NCBI GenBank assembly: GCA_937915925.1
Contig: CALGGM010000066.1
Location: 1-10,538, forward strand
Source: an uncultured Clostridia bacterium
GTDB taxonomy: Bacteria > Bacillota > Clostridia > Christensenellales > CAG-138
DNA length: 10,538 nucleotides
Direction of reading: 5' to 3'
The notes beneath the pieces were generated by a model that saw only the letters and a program-made list of their open reading frames with translations, ran no database searches and was not told where the DNA came from. Below, piece after piece: positions 1 through 5,709 of this stretch; position 1 is the first letter of the stretch, and every line of letters begins with the position of its first letter. The translations under genes and the position numbers were made by a program.

Positions 1-405
1 CATCAGGACAACCCGGGCAGCGGCTTCACGCTCGAGGGCGAGATCGCCGAAAAGCTCAAGATCGAGGACATCCTTGCATCCTACGGCTACAAGAACATCA
101 TCATCGTCGATCCGCAGGACCTCAAAGCGATGAAGGAAGCGATCGAGAACGCGGTCCATTCCGAGGTTCCGGCGGCGATCATCACGCGCCGTCCGTGCCT
201 GCTCATCAAGCGCATCAAGCATGATATCGGCAAGTGCGAGGTCGACGCCTCTAAGTGCATCGGCTGCAAGAAGTGCCTCAGCGTCGGCTGTCCGTCCGTC
301 ATGGTCGAGAACAAGAAAGCGAAGATCGACGTCACCACCTGCGTCGGCTGCACGGTCTGCGCGCAGGTCTGCCCGATGGGCGCGATCGCTCGAAAGGAGA
401 AATAA
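1..405 (+). CDS. iorA: Indolepyruvate ferredoxin oxidoreductase, alpha subunit (3' part)
   Basis: Only the last 134 residues are present; the gene starts left of the window. IorA is the TPP-binding, iron-sulfur subunit that, with IorB, converts aryl-pyruvates plus CoA to aryl-acetyl-CoA, CO2 and reduced ferredoxin in the cytoplasm. What is seen: the conserved stretch HQDNPGSGFTL at the window edge, a Rossmann-like segment (NIIIVDP, about residues 32-38 of the visible part), and a C-terminal 2x[4Fe-4S] ferredoxin domain with cysteines at visible residues 86, 89, 92, 97 (CIGCKKCLSVGCP) and 114, 117, 120, 124 (CVGCTVCAQVCP). The first cluster has four residues before its last Cys, which I recall as usual in IorA. 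The stop lies 3 nt before iorB, so the two are co-transcribed. The family call is firm. The exact 2-oxoacid substrate (indolepyruvate, phenylpyruvate or another) is inferred from the family name. Confidence 0.93.
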   Translation, partial: HQDNPGSGFTLEGEIAEKLKIEDILASYGYKNIIIVDPQDLKAMKEAIENAVHSEVPAAIITRRPCLLIKRIKHDIGKCEVDASKCIGCKKCLSVGCPSVMVENKKAKIDVTTCVGCTVCAQVCPMGAIARKEK

Positions 406-408
406 GCA

Positions 409-981
409 ATGGAAAACAAGAGTGCTCTTTTGGTAGGCGTCGGCGGTCAGGGCGCGATCCTCGCCGCGAAGGTTCTTGTCACGGGTCTGATGCGCGCGGG
501 CTACGACGTAAAGATGAGCGAGGTCCACGGCATGTCGCAGCGCGGCGGAAGCGTTTCGACGCAGGTGCATTGGGGAGAGAAGGTCTATTCTCCGGTCATC
601 GGCGACGGCGCGGCGGACATCATCGTTGCGTTTGAAAAGATGGAAGCGGTGCGCTATTCGAATTACTTGAAGCCCAACGGCGTTGCGGTCATCAACGATT
701 ACGAGATGGCGTCCTCGACGATCGCGGCGGGCTACGTACAGTACCCCGAGGGCTGTCTCGAAGCGATGCAGGACCACTTCAAGGTCTATCCGTTGAACGC
801 GGAAAAGATCGCAGCGGAGCTTGGCAACGTCAAGTGCGCGAACATCGTGCTGTTCGGCAGCATGGTAAAGGCGCTCGGTATGACGGACATCGACTGGGAC
901 GCGGTCATCTCCGACGTCGTTCCGCCGAAGTTCCGCGAGCTGAACCTCAAAGCGTATCACGCGGGCTTTGACGCGGTTTAA
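409..981 (+). CDS. iorB: Indolepyruvate ferredoxin oxidoreductase, beta subunit
   Basis: 190 residues, the usual size for IorB. This is the gamma-domain partner of IorA in the 2-oxoacid:ferredoxin oxidoreductase superfamily. Seen: GVGGQGAILAAKVL at residues 10-23, the family's N-terminal glycine-rich motif, and EVHGMSQRGGSVSTQVHWG at about residues 38-56, the signature block of the gamma domain. It is a single-domain protein with no signal peptide or membrane segment. The start is ATG 409, preceded by AAAGGAG at 393-399 inside the end of iorA. Its stop is 4 nt before the butyrate kinase ATG, so it sits mid-operon. Together with iorA it would supply an acyl-CoA and reduced ferredoxin to the two enzymes encoded just downstream. 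Confidence 0.95.
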   Translation: MENKSALLVGVGGQGAILAAKVLVTGLMRAGYDVKMSEVHGMSQRGGSVSTQVHWGEKVYSPVIGDGAADIIVAFEKMEAVRYSNYLKPNGVAVINDYEMASSTIAAGYVQYPEGCLEAMQDHFKVYPLNAEKIAAELGNVKCANIVLFGSMVKALGMTDIDWDAVISDVVPPKFRELNLKAYHAGFDAV

Positions 982-985
982 GCCC

Positions 986-2056
986 ATGAAGGTACTGGTC
1001 ATCAACCCCGGCGCGACGTCCACGAAGATCGCGGTGTTCGAGGAGGAAACCGAACAGCTTCGCGTCTCCATCGACCACAGCGCCGCGGAGCTAAAGGACT
1101 TTGAACACGTTGCGGATCAGATGCCGTACAGAAAGGCGCTGATCCTCGACGCGCTCGAAAAAAACGGCGTCGATCTTCACACGCTTGACGCGGTGTGCGG
1201 CAGAGGCGGCTTATTCCGCCATATCCCGTCCGGCACGTACGGCGTGAACGACCGCGCGATCGCGGACATTCTGCACCCGTTCTACGGCGAGCACGCCGCA
1301 AACCTCGGCGCGTACATCGCGCGGGAGATCGCGGATCCGCTTCACATTCCGGCGTTTTTCGTTGATCCCGTCTGCGTCGACGAGCTGTGCGATCTCGCAC
1401 GGGTGTCGGGCTTAAAGGGCATGGAGCGCGAAAGCTTCTTCCACGCGCTGAACCAGAAGTCCGTCGCGAGAAAGGCGGCAAAGACGCTCGGAAAGCCCTA
1501 TGAGGAGCTGAACCTCATCGTGCTGCACCTGGGCGGCGGCGTGTCCGTCGCGGCGCACGAAAAGGGCATGGTGATCGACAACTTCAACGTCAAGGACGAC
1601 GGCGCCATGGGGCTCGACCGTCCCGGCGCGCTGCCGGTCAACGCGGTCGTGAACCTGTGCTTCTCCGGCAAGACGAAGCAGGAGATCAAAAAGCTGATCA
1701 GCGGCGAGGCAGGCGTATACTCGTATCTCGGCACGAAGGACTTCCGCGAGATCGAGCATCGCGCGCTCTCCGGCGACGATCCCGAGGCGACGCGGATCTT
1801 TAAAGCGCTTGCGTATCAGCTTGCGAAGGACGCGGGCGCGATGGCGGCGGTCATGAGGTTCAAGGTCGACGCGATCGTCTACACGGGCGGCATGGCGTAT
1901 TCAAAGGCGTTCTGCGACGAGCTCGATTCGTATCTTGCGCCGCTGGCAAAGGTTCTGCGGTTCCCGGGCGAGGAGGAGATGAAAAGCCTCGCCGAGGGCG
2001 CATTGCGGGTGCTGCACGGCGGCGAATGCAAAACGTATCTGGGGGATGGAAAATGA
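986..2056 (+). CDS. buk: Butyrate kinase (acyl phosphate kinase, ASKHA family)
   Basis: 356 residues, typical for Buk. It makes ATP and a carboxylate from an acyl phosphate (butyryl-, isobutyryl- or possibly arylacetyl phosphate) by substrate-level phosphorylation. Seen: the N-terminal phosphate motif NPGATSTK (residues 7-14), the acetokinase-family core HLGGGVSVAAHEKGMVIDN, followed by DDGAMGLDRPGALP, and a C-terminal DAIVYTGGMAYS adenosine-side motif. The start is ATG 986, which gives the family's MKVLVINPG N-terminus; an in-frame start at 968 would lie inside iorB. No clear Shine-Dalgarno is visible and the iorB stop is only 4 nt away, so translational coupling is likely. It overlaps ptb by ATGA at 2053-2056. 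Its position behind iorAB suggests the true substrate may be the phosphate of the IorAB product rather than butyryl phosphate (inference). Confidence 0.93.
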   Translation: MKVLVINPGATSTKIAVFEEETEQLRVSIDHSAAELKDFEHVADQMPYRKALILDALEKNGVDLHTLDAVCGRGGLFRHIPSGTYGVNDRAIADILHPFYGEHAANLGAYIAREIADPLHIPAFFVDPVCVDELCDLARVSGLKGMERESFFHALNQKSVARKAAKTLGKPYEELNLIVLHLGGGVSVAAHEKGMVIDNFNVKDDGAMGLDRPGALPVNAVVNLCFSGKTKQEIKKLISGEAGVYSYLGTKDFREIEHRALSGDDPEATRIFKALAYQLAKDAGAMAAVMRFKVDAIVYTGGMAYSKAFCDELDSYLAPLAKVLRFPGEEEMKSLAEGALRVLHGGECKTYLGDGK

Positions 2057-2952
2057 GAACGATACAGGAAATCATCAATGCCGCGGAGGGCTTTGCGTCC
2101 GGCAGGATCGCGGTTGCCGCCGCGCACGACGCGGACGTTCTGAAAGCGGTCGCGGAGGCGAAAAAGAGAAGGATCGCGGAGCCGATCCTGGTCGGGCATG
2201 AAGCCGAGATCGTTTCGATCCTGAAGGAGATCGGCGAGGAGCCGGCAGAATACGAGATCATCCACGCGGATTCCGACGTGGACTGCGCCGCAAGAGCGGT
2301 GCAGTGCGTCACCGAGGGGAAAGCAAACTTCCTCATGAAGGGGCTTTTGAACACGCCGGACATCATGCGTGCGGTCTTAAAGCCCGAAGCGGGTCTTCGC
2401 ACGGGGAAGCTCATCAGCCACGTCATGATGTACGAGCCGAAGGGACACCGCATGATGGGGCTCACCGACGGCGGCATGAACACGTTCCCCGATCTCGACA
2501 AGAAGGCGGAGATCCTTGAAAATGCCGCAAAGGTGTTTAAAGCGCTTGGTTACGACGAGATCAACGCCGCGTGCATCTGCGGCGCGGAGGTCGTGAACCC
2601 GAAAATCCAGTCGACGGTCGACGCGAAAACGCTCTCCGAAATGACGGATCGCTGGGCGCCGTACAACATGAACGTGTACGGTCCGGTGGGTCTGGATCTC
2701 GCGGTATCGGAGGCTGCCTGCCGTCATAAGCATTACGCGGCGAAGGGCGCGGGGCAGGCGGACATCCTGCTCGTTCCCTCGTATGAAACGGGCAACGGAA
2801 TCGGAAAGGCAATGTCGATCTTCGGCGGCGCGATGAACGCCGGCATCGTGGTCGGCGCGAGGGTTCCGATCGTGTTGGTATCCCGCGCGGACAGCGCGGA
2901 GGTCAAGCTTGCGTCCATCGCGCTCGGCGCGGTGGTTGCGCGCGGTATGTAA
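2053..2952 (+). CDS. ptb: Phosphate butyryltransferase (phosphotransbutyrylase)
   Basis: 299 residues, the normal length of Ptb in the phosphate acetyl/butyryltransferase family. It exchanges CoA for phosphate on an acyl-CoA, giving the acyl phosphate used by Buk. Seen: FLMKGLLNTPDIMRAVL (about residues 93-109), TDGGMNTFPDL, a substrate-site block found in Ptb enzymes, and the C-terminal PSYETGNGIGKAMSIFGG block. The start ATG 2053 overlaps the buk stop (ATGA), with a G-rich stretch at 2041-2049 as a likely ribosome site; an upstream in-frame start at 2026 would lie deep in buk and is not needed. The order buk-ptb is the reverse of ptb-buk in solventogenic clostridia. No butyryl-CoA-forming genes (thl, hbd, crt, bcd) are in this window, while iorAB is directly upstream, which points to a 2-oxoacid-derived acyl-CoA. 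Confidence 0.94.
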   Translation: MRTIQEIINAAEGFASGRIAVAAAHDADVLKAVAEAKKRRIAEPILVGHEAEIVSILKEIGEEPAEYEIIHADSDVDCAARAVQCVTEGKANFLMKGLLNTPDIMRAVLKPEAGLRTGKLISHVMMYEPKGHRMMGLTDGGMNTFPDLDKKAEILENAAKVFKALGYDEINAACICGAEVVNPKIQSTVDAKTLSEMTDRWAPYNMNVYGPVGLDLAVSEAACRHKHYAAKGAGQADILLVPSYETGNGIGKAMSIFGGAMNAGIVVGARVPIVLVSRADSAEVKLASIALGAVVARGM

Positions 2953-2961
2953 CAGCAGGAA

Positions 2962-2968
2962 AAGGAGG
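2962..2968 (+). promoter_or_regulatory. Strong Shine-Dalgarno for the aminotransferase
   Basis: AAGGAGG lies 6 nt before ATG 2975 in the 22-nt gap after ptb. It decides the start of the aminotransferase against longer in-frame openings that overlap ptb (for example 2909). Confidence 0.85.
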
Positions 2969-2974
2969 ATCATC

Positions 2975-4159
2975 ATGCTGGTAAAGGATATGGTACAGCT
3001 CGGCGCGAAGCGTGCGAACATTCGTGAACTCTTTGAGTACGGGCTTCGGAAGAAGGCGGAGATCGGCGCGGAGAACGTCTTTGATTTCTCGATCGGCAAT
3101 CCGTCCGTGCCTGCGCCCGACGCGGTGCAGGAAGCGTATCGGAAGCTTTCGGAGCGCAAGGACACCGTGAAGATCCACGGCTATACGTCCGCGACCGGCG
3201 CCATGTCGGTGCGCGAGGCGATTGCAAGGAACCTTGACGAGCGGTTCCACTGCGGCGCGAAGGCGCAGAACATCTTTGTGACCTGCGGCGCGGCGCCCGC
3301 GCTGATGGCGACGATGAAGGCGATGTGCGTCGAGGACGCGGAGTACATCGTGCTCGCGCCGTACTTCCCGGAATATCAGACCTTCATCCGCTCGGTCGGC
3401 GGCAAGGTCGTCGTCGTTCCCCCGAACACGGCGGACTTTGATCTGCACGTCGAGGAGATCGCGCCGTACTTTACGGCGCATACACAGGCGATCCTCATCA
3501 ACTCGCCGAACAATCCCACCGGCGTCGTGTACCGGGAGGAAGCGCTGAAACAGCTTTCGGACCTTCTTCGCGAAAAGAGCGCAGAGTTCGGGCATCCGAT
3601 CTATCTGATCGCCGACGAGCCGTACCGCGAGCTGGTGTTCGACGGGATCGAGACGCCGTTCATCCCGAACCTTTACGAAAACACCGTCGTGTGCTATTCG
3701 TGGTCGAAATCCCTGAGCCTTCCGGGCGAGCGTATCGGCTACGTCTACGTGCCGGATCGCTGCGCGGACAGCACGGACCTGTTCTTCGGCGTCGCGGGCG
3801 CAGCAAGATCGCTCGGTCACATCTGCGCGCCGACCACGTCGCAGTACATCGTGGAGCAGTGCTGCGGGATCATGCCGGACATCGCGGCGTATGACGAGAA
3901 CCGAAAGACGCTCTATGAAGGGCTTACGAAGATCGGCTACACCTGCCTCTATCCGCACGGCGCGTTCTATATGCTTATGAAGACGCCGTTCGGCACCTCG
4001 ATGGATTTCTCCGAAAAGGCGAAGGAATTCAACATCCTTCTCCCGCCGTGCGATCCGTTCGGCTGTCCCGGCTACATGCGGCTCTCCACCTGCGTCAGCA
4101 ACGAGATGATCGTAAGAAGCCTTCCCGCGTTCAAGGCGCTGTTCGAGTCCGGGAAATAA
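2975..4159 (+). CDS. PLP-dependent aminotransferase, class I/II (fold type I)
   Basis: 394 residues, full length for the AAT_I family. It should move the amino group from an amino acid to a 2-oxoacid. Seen: an N-terminal substrate-loop region FDFSIGNPSVP (about 36-46), NSPNNPTG (176-183; Asn180 is the PLP O3' ligand type), ADEPYRE (213-219; Asp214 contacts the PLP ring nitrogen, Tyr217), SWSKSLSLPGERIGY with Schiff-base Lys245, and a C-terminal YMRLSTC with Arg369 as the likely carboxylate-binding arginine. All key residues are intact. It is the last gene of the iorAB-buk-ptb set, 22 nt after ptb. Inference: it feeds IorAB by making the aryl-pyruvate (or other 2-oxoacid) from its amino acid. 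Family motifs alone do not separate aromatic, aspartate or alanine specificity. Confidence 0.9.
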   Translation: MLVKDMVQLGAKRANIRELFEYGLRKKAEIGAENVFDFSIGNPSVPAPDAVQEAYRKLSERKDTVKIHGYTSATGAMSVREAIARNLDERFHCGAKAQNIFVTCGAAPALMATMKAMCVEDAEYIVLAPYFPEYQTFIRSVGGKVVVVPPNTADFDLHVEEIAPYFTAHTQAILINSPNNPTGVVYREEALKQLSDLLREKSAEFGHPIYLIADEPYRELVFDGIETPFIPNLYENTVVCYSWSKSLSLPGERIGYVYVPDRCADSTDLFFGVAGAARSLGHICAPTTSQYIVEQCCGIMPDIAAYDENRKTLYEGLTKIGYTCLYPHGAFYMLMKTPFGTSMDFSEKAKEFNILLPPCDPFGCPGYMRLSTCVSNEMIVRSLPAFKALFESGK

Positions 4160-4166
4160 GGGGATA

Positions 4167-4287
4167 ACAACCCTCCCGTCAGCTAACGCTGACACCCTCC
4201 CTTACACAGGGAGGGCAAGAAGGATTCTCCCGCCACCCCTGTGCAAGGGGAGGTGGATTTGCCGTCAGGCAAAGACGGAGGGGTTGT
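4167..4287. repeat. Palindromic MITE-like repeat element, copy 1
   Basis: The element has near-perfect terminal inverted repeats: ACAACCCTCCCGTC (4167-4180) at the left and GACGGAGGGGTTGT (4274-4287) at the right, 12 of 14 complementary. Between them are four perfect hairpins: GTCAGC/GCTGAC (4178-4193, loop TAAC), CCCTCCC/GGGAGGG (4195-4215), CCCCT/AGGGG (4236-4250, loop GTGCA) and TTTGCC/GGCAAA (4258-4273, loop GTCA). It encodes nothing convincing. From memory, repeats with these words are dispersed in gut Clostridia genomes. It begins 7 nt after the aminotransferase stop and lacks a T-tract, so it is not a simple terminator. Confidence 0.8.
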
Positions 4288-4394
4288 CTGCTCAACCGGC
4301 GCTCGGATCGCTGCCCCATTACACAGGGAGGGCTTTTGGATGGCTCCCTTGTGCAAAGGGAGCTGTCGAGGCTTGCCGAGACTGAGGGGTTGTC
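4288..4394. repeat. Palindromic MITE-like repeat element, copy 2 (left end degraded)
   Basis: It repeats the layout of the neighbouring element. The 15-mer TTACACAGGGAGGGC occurs at 4202-4216 and again at 4319-4333. In both copies a short gap and GGAT follow, then a hairpin with a GTGCA loop (here GCTCCCTT/AAGGGAGC, 4343-4363), and finally a right end GACTGAGGGGTTGTC (4380-4394), close to GACGGAGGGGTTGTC of copy 1. The left inverted repeat is not recognisable, so the left boundary is uncertain and this copy may be truncated or the two may be a nested array. Confidence 0.65.
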
Positions 4395-4441
4395 CGTCGC
4401 AGCGTTCACTGCACAAGGCATGCAAATATCACACATCTCCG

Positions 4442-4467
4442 GCGGGGGCTTCAGCCTCCGCTTTTCT
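4442..4467 (+). terminator. Terminator-like hairpin
   Basis: GCGGGGGC (4442-4449) pairs with GCCTCCGC (4454-4461) around TTCA with one G-U pair, and is followed by TTTTCT. It is a plausible rho-independent terminator for the upstream metabolic operon, although the T-tract is short. A second weak inverted repeat (TCTATGC 4465-4471 with GCATAGA 4491-4497) follows it. The stretch 4395-4441 shows nothing recognisable. Confidence 0.5.
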
Positions 4468-4511
4468 ATGCCCTGACAGCGGGTCTGTAAGCATAGACGG
4501 ACACATCATCC

Positions 4512-4546
4512 AAAAGATCCCTCCGATGGATCGGAAGGATCTTTTT
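4512..4546. terminator. Bidirectional rho-independent terminator
   Basis: AAAAGATCC (4512-4520) pairs perfectly with GGATCTTTT (4537-4545), and inside it CCGAT (4523-4527) pairs with ATCGG (4530-4534). There is a T-run on the right for + strand transcripts and, read on the other strand, TTTT after the stem for the leftward toxin-antitoxin operon. It lies 1-2 nt beyond the toxin stop codon, between convergent units. Confidence 0.85.
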
Positions 4547-4547
4547 C

Positions 4548-4847
4548 TTATGCGTTCGTTGGGTCGCTCAGTTGCTTGGACACATCCCGACCGGCATACA
4601 TGATGCGCAGAACGGTGACGGTTTCGTTTTCGACCGTATAGAAGATCAGATAATTGTTGGCCGTTGTAAACCGAACGTTTCGGCTGTGCCACGGCTCGTC
4701 ATGATAGAGCGGAAACCGCTCGAGCAGGGATGACAGCGTGCGCACGGTCTGCGTAATGCGGTCTGCGGTCCTGCGCGCAGCGTCGGGAGACAGGAGCGTA
4801 TATGTAATGTAGTCGTACAGATCGAGCAGGTCCTGCCGCGTAAACAA
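4548..4847 (-). CDS. RelE/ParE-family toxin, 5' end altered, TTG start assumed
   Basis: 99 residues if read from TTG at 4847-4845. The ParE/RelE fold is visible: the helix DLLDLYDYITYTLLSPDAARRTADRI, then PLYHDEPWHSRNVRF, NNYLIFYTVENETVTVLRI and the terminal MYAGRDV strand. Toxins of this type block translation or gyrase; which one cannot be told. Odd feature: the reading frame is the antitoxin frame, separated only by its TGA, with no in-frame ATG near the start and no Shine-Dalgarno before the TTG. An ATG at 4854-4852 forms the classic ATGA overlap with the antitoxin stop but is one base out of frame. The first beta strand (usually about 7 more residues before the first helix) is missing. 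The gene may be frameshifted or 5'-deleted, or may use a non-AUG start with coupling. Overall length is close to normal. Confidence 0.75.
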   Translation of the reverse strand: MFTRQDLLDLYDYITYTLLSPDAARRTADRITQTVRTLSSLLERFPLYHDEPWHSRNVRFTTANNYLIFYTVENETVTVLRIMYAGRDVSKQLSDPTNA

Positions 4848-4850
4848 GAT

Positions 4851-5165
4851 TCATGCTTGGTACCGGCTTTTCAACTCTGCTTCCACGGCGTCAGCGGAAA
4901 CAATTCTGCCGGCAAGCGCGTCGTCCATGCCGCGCTGCAGCTCCGCGTCAAACTGTTCCTTGCTGAGCGAACCGACAGCGACGGGAGCTACGGGCAGCTT
5001 CATCTCAAACGGAATGCCGCGCTGCAGAACGATCTGCTTTAAGAACATTCCGACGGCGTTGGACATCGGAATACCGAGCTCGGATAAGATTTGTTCCGCC
5101 CGTTCCTTGGTATCCGGATCGACGCGCGTATAAATGTTTGCGGTTCTTGCGGCGTTTCTTGCCAT
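4851..5165 (-). CDS. RelB/DinJ-family antitoxin
   Basis: 104 residues. The N-terminal half matches the RelB/DinJ ribbon-helix-helix family: TANIYTRVDPDTKERAEQILSELGIPMSNAVGMFLKQIVLQRGIPFEM (about residues 8-55). This part dimerises and binds its own operator, while the C-terminal tail wraps the toxin. The start is ATG 5165-5163 (MARNAART), preceded on the - strand by GAGGTGAT about 5 nt away; longer in-frame extensions would run over the promoter. It is the first gene of a leftward two-gene operon with the RelE/ParE toxin. Autoregulation is expected from the family, and a perfect palindrome (5184-5195) sits just downstream of the -10. Confidence 0.9.
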   Translation of the reverse strand: MARNAARTANIYTRVDPDTKERAEQILSELGIPMSNAVGMFLKQIVLQRGIPFEMKLPVAPVAVGSLSKEQFDAELQRGMDDALAGRIVSADAVEAELKSRYQA

Positions 5166-5183
5166 TCCTATCACCTCGCTGAT

Positions 5184-5195
5184 GTTGATTTCAAC
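5184..5195. promoter_or_regulatory. Candidate antitoxin operator palindrome
   Basis: GTTGA-TT-TCAAC is a perfect 5-bp inverted repeat lying between the -10 (5199-5204) and the antitoxin start, at the expected transcription start. A RelB-type ribbon-helix-helix protein bound here would block its own promoter. The palindrome is short, so this is inference. Confidence 0.4.
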
Positions 5196-5198
5196 TGT

Positions 5199-5227
5199 AG
5201 TATAACACAAATGATTGCTTTTAGCAA
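5199..5227 (-). promoter_or_regulatory. Sigma-A type promoter of the toxin-antitoxin operon
   Basis: Read on the - strand: -35 TTGCTA (5227-5222), a 17-nt spacer, then -10 TATACT (5204-5199). The -10 is 33 nt upstream of the antitoxin ATG. Confidence 0.75.
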
Positions 5228-5263
5228 GCGAATCGCAAACGTTTTTGACCGAAACCGCAAATT

Positions 5264-5281
5264 TGCCAAGAAAACTTTGCA
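5264..5281. promoter_or_regulatory. Operator-like palindrome, site 1
   Basis: TGCCAAG-AAAA-CTTTGCA, a 7-4-7 inverted repeat with one mismatch, lies just upstream of the -35 of the rightward promoter. It is the first of three near-identical 18-bp sites (the others at 5290 and 5320). Confidence 0.6.
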
Positions 5282-5288
5282 AAACCTA

Positions 5289-5317
5289 TTGACAAGTAAA
5301 CTTGGCGGTGCTATGAT
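5289..5317 (+). promoter_or_regulatory. Promoter of the membrane protein-XRE cassette
   Basis: A consensus -35 TTGACA (5289-5294), a 17-nt spacer and -10 TATGAT (5312-5317). Expected start is around 5324, giving a short leader to the ATG at 5350. This is the strongest promoter match in the window, and it is overlapped by the three palindromes, which implies tight repression. Confidence 0.85.
5290..5307. promoter_or_regulatory. Operator-like palindrome, site 2
   Basis: TGACAAG-TAAA-CTTGGCG matches the same 18-bp pattern as sites 1 and 3 and covers all but the first base of the -35 plus most of the spacer, so a bound protein would exclude RNA polymerase. Confidence 0.55.
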
Positions 5318-5319
5318 AA

Positions 5320-5337
5320 TGCCAATAAAACTTGGCA
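5320..5337. promoter_or_regulatory. Operator-like palindrome, site 3
   Basis: TGCCAAT-AAAA-CTTGGCA, 16 of 18 identical to site 1, lies over the expected transcription start and ends at the ribosome site AGGAGG (5337-5342). Site centres are 26 and 30 bp apart. Confidence 0.6.
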
Positions 5338-5349
5338 GGAGGAACGGCA

Positions 5350-5709
5350 ATGAACAAAGAGGAGATCCTTGCAAAGAGCAGGGCGGAAAACAAAGGACAG
5401 GACGAGCGGGAAAAGCAGGTTTTGATCAAAGCCGGACAGATCGCGTTTACGGTGGGCGGCGTCATGTGTATGCTGATCGCCTTGTTTAACAGCATACTGG
5501 AAATGGTGGATCATGGAGGGACACGGTTTGATCCGAAACTGAATACCATGCTGTGGAGCATCTATCTGTCGATGTTGGGCTCGCTGTTCCTGTACAAATA
5601 TATCAAGCTGAAAAAGAAACATGAATTGATTCTTGCGATCGTGCTTCTGACGAGTTCGCTTGCGGGAACGGTATGGGTTGCACTGACGATGACGGGAGTA
5701 CTTGCATGA
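5350..5709 (+). CDS. Three-TM membrane protein, DUF6442-like
   Basis: 119 residues. A charged, cytosolic-looking N-terminus (MNKEEILAKSRAENKGQDEREKQ) is followed by three hydrophobic segments at about residues 28-50, 64-84 and 92-115, with a basic loop KLKKKH before the third. The N-terminal words recall the DUF6442 family, which I remember as sitting next to small XRE regulators in Firmicutes; function is unknown. Start ATG 5350 has AGGAGG at 5337-5342, 7 nt upstream. The stop overlaps the ATG of the regulator (ATGA, 5706-5709), so both are translated together. By eye, base composition here is lower in GC than in the metabolic operon, in keeping with accessory DNA. It could be the partner that senses a signal for, or is controlled by, the regulator; no direct evidence shows which. 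Confidence 0.75.
   Translation: MNKEEILAKSRAENKGQDEREKQVLIKAGQIAFTVGGVMCMLIALFNSILEMVDHGGTRFDPKLNTMLWSIYLSMLGSLFLYKYIKLKKKHELILAIVLLTSSLAGTVWVALTMTGVLA

Noticed and set aside
968..985. Upstream start for butyrate kinase (and similarly 2026 for ptb, 2909 for the aminotransferase)
   Set aside because: They lie inside the preceding genes and add residues not found in the families; the downstream ATGs give the expected N-termini and lengths.
2903..4195. 430-codon open frame on the - strand opposite the aminotransferase
   Set aside because: It is antisense to a gene with every catalytic motif intact, is very rich in Arg/His/Val as expected from GC-rich shadow frames, and matches no family I know.
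4195..4215. CCCTCCC/GGGAGGG hairpin as the operon terminator
   Set aside because: No T-run follows on either side; it belongs to the repeat element. The hairpins at 4442 and 4512 fit termination better.
4179..4692. Several 70-120 codon open frames in the gene-free stretch on both strands
   Set aside because: They cross the palindromic repeats and terminators, lack ribosome sites, and have no recognisable protein features.
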